A DNA stretch of 11,696 bases, from NCBI GenBank assembly GCA_016875255.1, contig VGRU01000102.1, positions 1-11,696 of the forward strand, in the 5' to 3' direction. The position numbers were made by a program, and so were the translations under genes. Shown here piece by piece: positions 6,056 through 11,617 of this stretch (position 1 is its first letter; each line of letters begins with the position of its first letter). The notes beneath the pieces are model-generated. The model searched no databases, was not told where the DNA came from, and saw only the letters and a program-made list of their open reading frames with translations. This DNA is from Deltaproteobacteria bacterium (GTDB lineage Bacteria; Desulfobacterota; BSN033; UBA1163).

Positions 6056-7405
6056 ATGATCCAGAAAGAAAGAATCAAGGTCCTCAATCAAGAGGCGTTG
6101 AAGAAAGGGAACTATGTCCTCTACTGGATGCAGGCCTCCCAGAGGACAGGGTGTAATCATGCTCTCGAGTATGCAATCATCAAAGCCAATGAATTAATAC
6201 AGCCCCTCCTTGTCTTTTTTGGAATCACCGATCACTTTCCTGAAGCGAATGAAAGGCATTATACTTTTATGATAGAGGGATTGAAAGAGGTAAAGGACTC
6301 TCTTGAAGAGAGAGGAATCCGGATGATGATTCAGCACCAATCTCCAGAGGTTGGGGTTGTCCGATTGTCAAAAAGGGCTTCCCTGGTCATTGTGGACCGG
6401 GGATACTTAAGGATCCAGAGGCAGTGGAGAGAGTATGCAGCCCAAAGGATGTCGTGTCCATTGATTCAGGTTGAAGGTGATGTGGTCGTTCCCATTGAAG
6501 AAGTATCAACCAAAGAAGAGTATGCGGCCGCCACGATCCGCTCAAAGATTCATAAAAAGTTAGATCATTATCTGGTGCCCTTAAAACAAAAGGATCCTAT
6601 CGTTGATTCGCGATCGCTGGATGTTGAGTCTTTTAGCATTGAAAATATAGACCAGGCTCTTTCAAAGCTTCGTATCGACCGGAGGGTTCAGAGGGTTCGC
6701 TCTTTTAGGGGAGGGACGAAAGAAGCGTTGAGGCATCTCGATATTTTTTTAGAGGGTAAATTGGATCGCTATCCTGAACTCCGAAATGACCCGACACTTG
6801 ATTATCTTTCTCATATGAGCCCTTATTTGCACTTTGGCCAGATTTCTCCTCTTTCCATCGCTCTAAAGGTGAAACAGGCTAAGAGCCCCGGCATCGAAGC
6901 TTTTCTCGAAGAATTGATCATCCGTAGGGAGCTGAGCATGAATTTTGTCTTTTATAATGAGACCTATGATTCATTTGATGCGATTCCTGGATGGGCAAAG
7001 AAGACATTGATGGCCCACCGGAAAGATAAAAAGCCATATCTTTACACTGCGGAAGAACTGGAAAAAGCCGCCACTCACGATCCTTATTGGAATGCCGCCC
7101 AGAGAGAGATGGTCATTCAAGGGAAGATGCATGGATATATGAGAATGTACTGGGGAAAAAAGCTTCTGGAATGGGGCAAAACCCCTGAAGAGGCTTTTCG
7201 GATTGCCCTGACTCTGAATAATAAATATGAATTGGACGGGAGAGACCCAAACGGGTTTGCGGGGGTTGCCTGGTGTTTTGGAAAGCATGACCGCCCCTGG
7301 GGAGAGAGGCCGGTTTTCGGAAATGTCAGATACATGAATGACAAGGGTTTAAAAAGAAAGTTTGATGCGGATCAATACGTGAAGATGATGAATCAAACGC
7401 AATAA
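6056..7405 (+). CDS. Class II CPD deoxyribodipyrimidine photolyase
   Basis: 449 residues. It uses light and FADH- to split cyclobutane pyrimidine dimers. The N-terminal alpha/beta antenna domain spans about 18-150 (YVLYWMQASQR at 20-30 is typical of class II). The helical FAD-binding domain follows, with ELIIRRELSMNF (286-297), WNAAQREM (345-352), GKMHGYMRMYWGKKLLEW (356-373), NNKYELDGRDPNGFAGVAW (388-406) and CFGKHDRPWGERPVFG (407-422), the strongest class II signatures. An in-frame ATG at 5996 lies inside tspO and would add 20 residues encoded in another frame of that gene; 6056 begins just where the antenna domain should and is preceded by AAAAGAG. The length is normal for class II. It lies five bases after tspO. 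No cryptochrome-specific tail is present. Confidence 0.95.
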   Translation: MIQKERIKVLNQEALKKGNYVLYWMQASQRTGCNHALEYAIIKANELIQPLLVFFGITDHFPEANERHYTFMIEGLKEVKDSLEERGIRMMIQHQSPEVGVVRLSKRASLVIVDRGYLRIQRQWREYAAQRMSCPLIQVEGDVVVPIEEVSTKEEYAAATIRSKIHKKLDHYLVPLKQKDPIVDSRSLDVESFSIENIDQALSKLRIDRRVQRVRSFRGGTKEALRHLDIFLEGKLDRYPELRNDPTLDYLSHMSPYLHFGQISPLSIALKVKQAKSPGIEAFLEELIIRRELSMNFVFYNETYDSFDAIPGWAKKTLMAHRKDKKPYLYTAEELEKAATHDPYWNAAQREMVIQGKMHGYMRMYWGKKLLEWGKTPEEAFRIALTLNNKYELDGRDPNGFAGVAWCFGKHDRPWGERPVFGNVRYMNDKGLKRKFDADQYVKMMNQTQ

Positions 7406-7435
7406 ACCACATACAACTTCATCTTTTCAACTGGC

Positions 7436-7484
7436 CTAATTCAAACCAAGTATGATATAATGGCGCTAAATCAAACCAAGGAGG
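7436..7484 (+). promoter_or_regulatory. Extended -10 promoter flanked by a 15-base direct repeat, plus ribosome binding site
   Basis: TGATATAAT (7453-7461) is an extended -10 element. A 15-base direct repeat, CTAAWTCAAACCAAG, occurs at 7436-7450 and 7466-7480, exactly 30 bases apart, with one mismatch. The copies bracket the -10, and the second runs into the AAGGAGG ribosome site (7478-7484) of the next gene. Spacing of about three helical turns is compatible with a repressor or activator binding both copies on one face. No good -35 is seen. Confidence 0.5.
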
Positions 7485-7491
7485 CATTTTA

Positions 7492-7878
7492 ATGAAACTG
7501 AGCGACTATTTCGAGCAGACAAAAGGGAGGGGCGTGATTGCAACGTCCGATTCAAAGGGGAAAGTGGGTTTGGCCGTCTATGGAAGGCCCCATTTTATTA
7601 ATGAAAAGACGGTTGCTTTTATCATGGCAGATCGGTTGATGCATAAGAACCTTCAGGCCAACCCTCATGCAGCCTATCTCTTTATGGAAGGAAAGGAAAG
7701 ATATGTTGGCAAGAGGCTGTATCTGACGAAGATTAAAGAAGAAAAAGACAAATCCCTGATCGATAACATCCGGCGGAAAGATAGCTGTCCTGCTTATACC
7801 GTTTATAAAGATACGATCAAATACCTTGTCTATTTTCGCATTGATAAGGTGTTGCCCTTAATCGGAGACAAGCAGTAG
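7492..7878 (+). CDS. Pyridoxamine 5'-phosphate oxidase-like FMN-binding split-barrel protein
   Basis: 128 residues. The pattern is that of small PNPOx-like flavoproteins: an N-terminal helix, then GVIATSDSKGKVGLAVYGRP (residues 14-33), a strand FIMADRLMHKNLQANPHAAY (about 43-62) in which ADRLMHKNL resembles the FMN phosphate-contacting segment, and a C-terminal strand ending in a short KVLPLIGDKQ tail. Such proteins bind FMN, F420 or heme-related ligands and mostly have unknown substrates; true PdxH activity is unlikely given the size. The start is set by AAGGAGG at 7478-7484. It has its own putative promoter (7453-7461) and is followed after 65 bases by the epimerase gene. Confidence 0.78.
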   Translation: MKLSDYFEQTKGRGVIATSDSKGKVGLAVYGRPHFINEKTVAFIMADRLMHKNLQANPHAAYLFMEGKERYVGKRLYLTKIKEEKDKSLIDNIRRKDSCPAYTVYKDTIKYLVYFRIDKVLPLIGDKQ

Positions 7879-7908
7879 AAATTTTTCACCCTTGTGCGTG
7901 TTTGCTTC

Positions 7909-7932
7909 CCCCCTCTTAGCCTTAAGAGGGGG
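7909..7932. repeat. C/G-rich hairpin just upstream of the epimerase gene
   Basis: CCCCCTCTTA (7909-7918) pairs perfectly with TAAGAGGGGG (7923-7932) over a four-base loop, GCCT. The ribosome site AAGGGGG (7933-7939) follows directly, so the hairpin abuts and could modulate translation of the next gene. The same CCCCTCTT/AAGAGGGG theme recurs at 9506-9526, suggesting a dispersed intergenic repeat family. Confidence 0.65.
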
Positions 7933-7943
7933 AAGGGGGAGTT

Positions 7944-8852
7944 ATGAAAATCCTGATTACTGGCGGTACAGGCTTTGTTGGTACACAATTAACTTCTCGA
8001 TTAATCCAGGATAGGCACGAAGTGACCATCCTGACCCGGTCCTTGAAAGGGGCAAAGGGGGCCTCGCCAGGAATTTCCTACTTAGAAGGGGACCCTACAA
8101 AGAAAGGTCTCTGGCAGGAGGCGATTAAAAACCACGACGCTGTGATCAATCTCGCAGGAGCTTCCATTTTCAGTAAATGGACAGAGGAACATAAAAAAGC
8201 GATTCGAGAAAGTCGGGTGAATACCACCCAAAATATTGTTGAGGGGATACCGTCTCGTCCTGAAAGACCCTGCACACTTTTGAGCACCTCTGCAGTGGGT
8301 TACTATGGATTTTGTGGGGATGAGGAGCTGACCGAAGAGTCTCCTGCGGGGAATGACTTTTTAGCCAGAATTGCAGTGGAATGGGAAGGGGAAGCCCTGA
8401 AAGCCAAAGACAAGGGGGCTCGAGTGGTCATCACTCGATTTGGCATTGTCATGGGAGAAAAAGGAGGAGCTCTCGGCCAGATGATCCCTCTCTTCAAGAA
8501 ATATATCGGAGGACCGATCGGAAGCGGAAAACAATGGTTCTCGTGGGTTCATATCAAAGACCTAACCGAAGCCTTTGCTTTTCTGTTGAAGCATCCGGAG
8601 ATTTCAGGCCCTGTCAATATCTGCTCTCCAAATCCGGTGAGGAATAAAGACCTTGCCAGGGCTCTTGGAAAAGCCCTTCGCAAGCCTTCCTTCATGCCGG
8701 CCCCCGGATTTATGATCAAGCTTGTCCTGGGGGAATTCGGTTCGGTTATCCTGAAAGGACAGCGGGTGATTCCGAAAAGATTGCTGGACCATGGTTTTGT
8801 CTTCCAATACCCCGATATTGAAAAAGCCCTTCAGGGGATTGTGGGTCAATAA
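7944..8852 (+). CDS. TIGR01777/YfcH family NAD(P)-binding epimerase-like protein (extended SDR)
   Basis: 302 residues, typical for the family. The N-terminal Rossmann fold has GGTGFVG at 7-13. Family marks follow: NLAGASI at 69-75, STSAVGYYG at 114-122, LTEESPAGNDFLARIAVEWE at 129-148 (the ltE.sp.G.dFla..WE signature), RFG at 165-167, and FSWVHIKDL at 199-207. The C-terminal DUF1731 region (about 250-298) contains LGEFGSVILKGQRVIPKRL and GFVFQYP. Family members are related to sugar-nucleotide epimerases and to a cell-division-associated SulA-like group, but their reaction is not established. Translation likely starts at the ATG after AAGGGGG at 7933-7939. It sits between two FMN split-barrel genes, all on the + strand. 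Confidence 0.92.
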   Translation: MKILITGGTGFVGTQLTSRLIQDRHEVTILTRSLKGAKGASPGISYLEGDPTKKGLWQEAIKNHDAVINLAGASIFSKWTEEHKKAIRESRVNTTQNIVEGIPSRPERPCTLLSTSAVGYYGFCGDEELTEESPAGNDFLARIAVEWEGEALKAKDKGARVVITRFGIVMGEKGGALGQMIPLFKKYIGGPIGSGKQWFSWVHIKDLTEAFAFLLKHPEISGPVNICSPNPVRNKDLARALGKALRKPSFMPAPGFMIKLVLGEFGSVILKGQRVIPKRLLDHGFVFQYPDIEKALQGIVGQ

Positions 8853-8966
8853 ATCTGGCTGGCATTTAGGATGCAATGACTTTCTGCTTCCCAATACTCC
8901 CCTGATATCCCAGCCAATTCTTCCCTTTAACAATCGTTATCTTGAAAATTTGTGGGGAATATCTCG
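8853..8966. repeat. Intergenic region with a weak inverted repeat and a CCTGATAT unit
   Basis: TGGCTGG (8856-8862) can pair with CCAGCCA (8910-8916), and one CCTGATAT unit (8901-8908) identical to those in the 2973-3066 element is present, suggesting a decayed copy of that repeat type. TGGGGA (8953-8958) is the probable ribosome site for the gene at 8967. No gene is seen. Confidence 0.45.
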
Positions 8967-9419
8967 ATGGAAAAAACATCCCAATTAAAAAAATTTCTGA
9001 AGAGTCTTTTATCCAAACAAAAACTGGCAGTTTTAGCCACACATAACAGGAAGCAGCCCTATGGGAACTTGGTTGCTTTTATGGCCACAGATGATTTGAA
9101 GCATCTCCTTTTTGCGACGGCCCGTGCGACCCGAAAATATGCGAATATCTCCGAAAATCCAAAGGTGGCCATGGTCGTGGACAACCGATCAAACCAGGAA
9201 GCCGATTTCCATCAGGCCGCGGCGGTGACTGCGACCGGGGTGGTCAAGGAGATCGAGGGGCCGGAGAAGGAACGGTTTAAGAAGCTCTATCTAACCAAGC
9301 ATCCCTACTTGAAAGAATTCGTTTCCTCTCCCACGTGTGCGATGTTGAAGGTGGAGGTGGAGACTTACTATGTGGTCCGCCAGTTTCAAAATGTCGTGGA
9401 GCTTCATATAAAAAAATGA
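8967..9419 (+). CDS. Pyridoxamine 5'-phosphate oxidase family FMN-binding protein
   Basis: 150 residues with the split-barrel pattern: an N-terminal helix, KLAVLATHNRKQPYGNLVAF, a strand LLFATARATRKYANISENPKVAMVVDN (roughly 49-75; ATRKYANI is the FMN-contacting turn), then AVTATGVVKEI and a helix with ERFKKLYLTKHPYL. The C-terminal CAMLKVEVETYYVVRQF strand is followed by a charged end. The long strands quoted are typical of general-stress and HugZ-like PNPOx proteins that bind FMN or heme; the substrate is unknown. A GTG at 8952 is in frame, but ATG 8967 has a G-rich ribosome site about eight bases upstream and begins at the usual point, so I use 8967. It is the second PNPOx-type gene within 1.5 kb. 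Confidence 0.85.
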   Translation: MEKTSQLKKFLKSLLSKQKLAVLATHNRKQPYGNLVAFMATDDLKHLLFATARATRKYANISENPKVAMVVDNRSNQEADFHQAAAVTATGVVKEIEGPEKERFKKLYLTKHPYLKEFVSSPTCAMLKVEVETYYVVRQFQNVVELHIKK

Positions 9420-9453
9420 GTCTCATGTTCTGAACCCCTCAACTCTAAAGCAC

Positions 9454-9604
9454 TTATTAACAGTCTCATAATTGGATTGACATAATCATTGGAAAATCTC
9501 CCCTTCCCCTCTTTGCCAAAGAGGGGTAATCCCTCCCTTTAGCAAAGGGAGGCCAGGAGGGATTTTACAAATCGATGTCTTTTCTATTTTGAGACCGTTA
9601 ATAA
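9454..9604. repeat. 151-bp intergenic element with 15-bp terminal inverted repeats and two internal hairpins
   Basis: The ends are TTATTAACAGTCTCA (9454-9468) and TGAGACCGTTAATAA (9590-9604), inverted copies matching at 14 of 15 positions. Inside are CCCCTCTTT/AAAGAGGGG (9506-9514 with 9518-9526) and CCTCCCTTT/AAAGGGAGG (9532-9540 with 9544-9552), each with a three-base loop, and AAAATC/GATTTT (9493-9498 with 9561-9566) outside them. It could be a miniature inverted-repeat element or a folded leader/terminator. I see no clear target-site duplication. Confidence 0.6.
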
Positions 9605-9620
9605 ATAAAGGAGGCGATGA

Positions 9621-10226
9621 ATGAGCAGGTTAAAAGATCTGCGGACGCCGATTTTTTGGGCAGAAGGGCATCCGGGCAAACTCAACCGGGAGGGTTGGGT
9701 CATCGAGGTGAGCGGGCTCTGCGCCAATCCGAAAACATTTACCTGGCAGGAACTGATCGCGTTACCGAAATCGATTGCCGACGCACGCTTAACGAGCGTC
9801 ACCAGGTTCTCCGTGCGAGGGAGGTGGGGAGGTGTGAAGGTTTCCGATTTGCTGAATACGGTCCAGGCTGGTCCTGAAGTGAGGTATGTCCGTTTCTGGT
9901 CTCACAGGATGATTTATGATACCTCTATCCCTATTGAAACGGCCCTCCATGAAAAGACCCTTCTCGCTTATGAGTTTGATGAGGAGTTATTAGAAGAAGA
10001 TTACGGAGGCCCTGTTCGTGGATTTTGTCCTTATCTGTGGGGCTATAAGTCAGCAAAGAGTGTTGTGAAGATCGAACTGATGGACCGTTATGTTTCCGGC
10101 TTCTGGGAAGAGCGCGGGTATCCCGACGATGCCTTGATTACAGCAGGAAAAGTCCGTGATATGAACCAGGGGGGCCGCCTGAGACCGATTCCAAACGGTG
10201 AGGTGATAACGTTTCTCGATGAATAG
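9621..10226 (+). CDS. Sulfite oxidase/MsrP-like molybdopterin-domain protein with Ser at the Mo-ligand Cys position
   Basis: 201 residues covering only the oxidoreductase molybdopterin-binding domain, as in small bacterial sulfite-oxidase-like proteins. Recognisable parts are VIEVSGLCANPKTFTWQEL (27-45), the loop TSVTRFS (58-64) followed by WGGVKVSDLL, GGPVRG and GYKSAKSV (about 127-147), then IELMD and GFWEERGYPDDA. In most relatives the loop reads xCVTxWS and its Cys is the protein ligand of molybdenum; here residue 59 is Ser (codon AGC) and the Trp is Phe. The protein may bind pterin differently, be inactive, or belong to a divergent subgroup. No signal peptide, heme or dimerisation domain is present, suggesting a cytoplasmic protein. 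The start is set by AGGAGG at 9609-9614. It converges on the - strand cassette genes to its right. Confidence 0.87.
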   Translation: MSRLKDLRTPIFWAEGHPGKLNREGWVIEVSGLCANPKTFTWQELIALPKSIADARLTSVTRFSVRGRWGGVKVSDLLNTVQAGPEVRYVRFWSHRMIYDTSIPIETALHEKTLLAYEFDEELLEEDYGGPVRGFCPYLWGYKSAKSVVKIELMDRYVSGFWEERGYPDDALITAGKVRDMNQGGRLRPIPNGEVITFLDE

Positions 10227-10260
10227 ATTTTCTCTGGTGAAAGGTTGGAAAAAATTTTGA

Positions 10261-10327
10261 GATGCTAACGTTAAGGCTCAGCGGGAGCCGGGTTTATCGG
10301 CGATCCGCTGGAGCCGATGGTTATGTG
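10261..10327 (-). other. attC-like integron recombination site (site 1)
   Basis: Read on the - strand: R'' core ACATAAC (10326-10320), L'' with GGCTCCAGCGG (10315-10305), a variable centre with a small GCCG/CGGC stem, L' CCGCTGAGCC (10284-10275), and R' GTTAGCA (10269-10263). L'' and L' pair over 10 bp with one extra base in L'', the extrahelical base that sets orientation in attC sites. The site lies 3' of the tautomerase gene, where a cassette's own attC belongs. Confidence 0.72.
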
Positions 10328-10391
10328 ATCTTTTTCTTTTTATCTTTCTTACCTCATCTGCGGCGCAAGATTTGCTTGACCAATTTCCATA

Positions 10392-10625
10392 CTAATCAAA
10401 TGGGTTATATCCTGGTTTCTTGTATAGCTTCTCCGGGTTGTTAAGAATATCCGGTCTATAAACCCTCTCTGCCCAATCCTCTGGTTTGATCTCCTCGAAA
10501 GCTACTGAAACTGATTTGCCTTCGCACTTTGCAATGGCGACAACATCTTTAACTATTTCTTCGGCTAGTCGAGTCTTCTGGTCATCTGATCTTCCCGGAT
10601 AGAGCTTTACGATAACATGAGGCAT
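10392..10625 (-). CDS. Tautomerase family protein, PptA-like (4-oxalocrotonate tautomerase superfamily), carried as a gene cassette
   Basis: 77 residues, the same length as E. coli PptA (YdcE), with the catalytic proline right after the initiator Met (MPHVIVKLYPGR). Other family marks are SVSVAFEEIKPEDW at 38-51 and the C-terminal KKPGY at 69-73. After Met removal Pro1 acts as the general base for keto-enol tautomerisation in a small homo-oligomer; the natural substrate is unknown. The ribosome site AAGGAGAG lies about 10630-10637 and is well spaced. The gene begins about 20 bases after attC site 2 and ends 65 bases before attC site 1, so it is the sole gene of a roughly 383-bp integron-type cassette (about 10651 down to 10269). 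It converges with the molybdopterin gene. Confidence 0.88.
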   Translation of the reverse strand: MPHVIVKLYPGRSDDQKTRLAEEIVKDVVAIAKCEGKSVSVAFEEIKPEDWAERVYRPDILNNPEKLYKKPGYNPFD

Positions 10626-10645
10626 TGTTCTCTCCTTGAATTCGT

Positions 10646-10704
10646 CACATACGTCATGGCTCAGCGGTGGCTGTCAGCCATCCGTTGAAGCCCATTGTTA
10701 GCTG
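10646..10704 (-). other. attC-like integron recombination site (site 2)
   Basis: Read on the - strand: R'' core AGCTAAC (10703-10697), L'' GGGCTTCAACGG (10693-10682), a central TGGCTGACAGCCA stem-loop (10680-10668), L' CCGCTGAGCC (10667-10658, identical to that of site 1), and R' region GTATGTG (10652-10646), one T short of GTTATGTG. L'' again carries one extra base relative to L'. TATGTG here is the exact complement of CACATA in the R'' of site 1, as expected for the two ends of one cassette. Confidence 0.72.
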
Positions 10705-11062
10705 ATGTTCTTTGTACTGCAAAATCATATATAACCCTTGAGCCATCTTGCTCTGAGCCAAAAACTAATGCTCTCAGTCCATCTGATTGTAAATCTTCTC
10801 AAGTTTTACCCTTAAAGAAATGAACATATCCACTCGCTGCTTTTGAGAGGTCTGGCATATCTATAATCCAATACACAGCCCATACAGTTTCACCATTTTT
10901 TAATTCAAAGGAATCTATTAATGATGTGCCCATGGAGCGCTTACCTGGCCATCCGGTGCCTGAAACGGTGGGTTTTGTTATTAATATGTCTATCTCAGTA
11001 GCCTTTGATGCTGGAGCATTTGGTAACCATTTGACACCCTTGTATTGACACCGGGAGGCCTT
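10661..11062 (-). pseudogene. Decayed cassette gene: reading frame interrupted by TGA, no start, family not recognised
   Basis: A frame with protein-like content runs from about 11062 (segments such as KWLPNAPASKATEIDILI and MGTSLIDSFELKNGETVWAV) to FFKGKT, then meets TGA at 10801-10799. The same frame continues without another stop for 46 codons, 34 of them before the attC core (EDLQSDGLRALVFGSEQDGS and VIYDFAVQ), and ends in attC site 2, a usual place for cassette genes. The protein-like sequence on both sides suggests one gene broken by a nonsense change. No ATG or ribosome site is found at its 5' end except ATG codons far inside, or one at 11170 within the neighbouring gene in another frame. 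The expected cassette start (GTTAGCTG, complement of the R'' in site 2) is also missing, so the front end seems lost. I do not recognise the family. Confidence 0.5.
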
Positions 11063-11075
11063 ATAAGGGTTAGGC
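11021..11075 (-). other. Degenerate attC-like remnant after the small two-gene cassette
   Basis: On the - strand GCCTAAC (11075-11069) matches the R'' consensus RYYYAAC perfectly and contains the stop codon of the upstream 73-residue gene. It is complementary to GTTAGGC at 11557-11551, the start of that cassette. ACCCTTATA (11070-11062) pairs with TACAAGGGT (11044-11036) with one mismatch. A possible R' GTTACCA lies at 11027-11021, but it does not fit the next cassette. The right half looks eroded or rearranged. Confidence 0.35.
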
Positions 11076-11291
11076 CACTTTTTCAAGGATTCTGTTTTTT
11101 GTTTGGATTGAAAGCCTGACGGGTGCAAAGAACCTGGAGGGATAAAGATAATCCTCTCCAGACTCGTCAATGATTCTCACCTGGTTGTGACGCTCAGCCT
11201 CCTTGTCTGGAATCGTCTCATACAACTTTCGTATCTCCAAGGATGCCTTATAACCCTCGTTATCAATGCAAAGCAGAAATTTTTGTCTCAT
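11070..11291 (-). CDS. Small hypothetical protein, second gene of a two-gene cassette
   Basis: 73 residues: MRQKFLLCIDNEGYKASLEI, then a helix-like KLYETIPDKEAERHN, then a strand pair with RIIDESGEDYLYP and FFAPVRL. The composition suggests a small compact beta-rich domain with a GEDYLYP core, and the overall form feels like a widespread uncharacterised bacterial family, but I cannot name it. There are no transmembrane segments or metal motifs. It starts six bases after its neighbour's stop, with GGAG about ten bases before the ATG, so the two are cotranscribed. The stop codon lies inside an attC-like R'' core. A toxin-antitoxin role is conceivable from the paired small genes but is not shown by sequence. 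Confidence 0.7.
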   Translation of the reverse strand: MRQKFLLCIDNEGYKASLEIRKLYETIPDKEAERHNQVRIIDESGEDYLYPSRFFAPVRLSIQTKNRILEKVA

Positions 11292-11297
11292 TGTTTT

Positions 11298-11531
11298 TTA
11301 CTCCAAATATTTTTTTATTTTGGTTTCCTTTCTTCCCTTGCCATGACCTTCATACCAGTGGAGTTCTGCAAGCCTTACTGTCCCATCTTCCAATCTAATC
11401 TTAGCAGTTCCCTTCCGTTTTCTCCAGGTCGTCTTCCCATAAATGCGATTCAACCTCCGCAGCTCACGAATAGTGCGACCCGAGGCAATTGTTTCAGTCC
11501 ACTGGATTTCACCAAGGATCTCGAAGTGCAT
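11298..11531 (-). CDS. Small basic hypothetical protein, first gene of a two-gene cassette
   Basis: 77 residues, strongly basic in the middle (RTIRELRRLNRIYGKTTWRK, then RKGTAK) with IQWTETIASG near the N-terminus and ELHWYEGHGKGRKETKIKKY at the end. The pattern (an Arg-rich helix, then two strands and a basic tail) suggests a nucleic-acid- or ribosome-contacting small protein, though no family is recognised. The ATG lies about 20 bases after GTTAGGC (11557-11551), the R' half of an attC site, a normal leader length for a cassette gene. No strong ribosome site is visible. The following 73-residue gene is six bases downstream. Confidence 0.7.
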   Translation of the reverse strand: MHFEILGEIQWTETIASGRTIRELRRLNRIYGKTTWRKRKGTAKIRLEDGTVRLAELHWYEGHGKGRKETKIKKYLE

Positions 11532-11550
11532 ATTCTGTCTAGTTATTCCA

Positions 11551-11572
11551 GCCTAACGAGCCTGCAGCGAGA
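11551..11572 (-). other. Half attC site (L'-R'), apparently truncated by a transposase-associated sequence
   Basis: On the - strand CGCTGCAGGCTC (11569-11558) resembles L' and GTTAGGC (11557-11551) is a perfect R' (GTTRRRY). Its complement GCCTAAC recurs at the end of the following cassette (11075-11069). The matching L''/R'' half is not found to the right, where the sequence instead becomes the 3' flank of a RAYT-like transposase. Confidence 0.5.
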
Positions 11573-11617
11573 TTGGGGACGTTGCTCACAATCATCACAA
11601 TTATTGAATTGACCGCC

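Noticed and set aside
10262..10444. A + strand open frame of 60 codons after the molybdopterin gene
   Set aside because: It runs through attC site 1 and antisense to the end of the tautomerase gene, has no ribosome site, and its translation looks random.
11187..11612. A + strand open frame of 141 codons
   Set aside because: It lies antisense to the two small - strand genes, which have a better start context, spacing and protein-like composition, and it crosses the half attC site.
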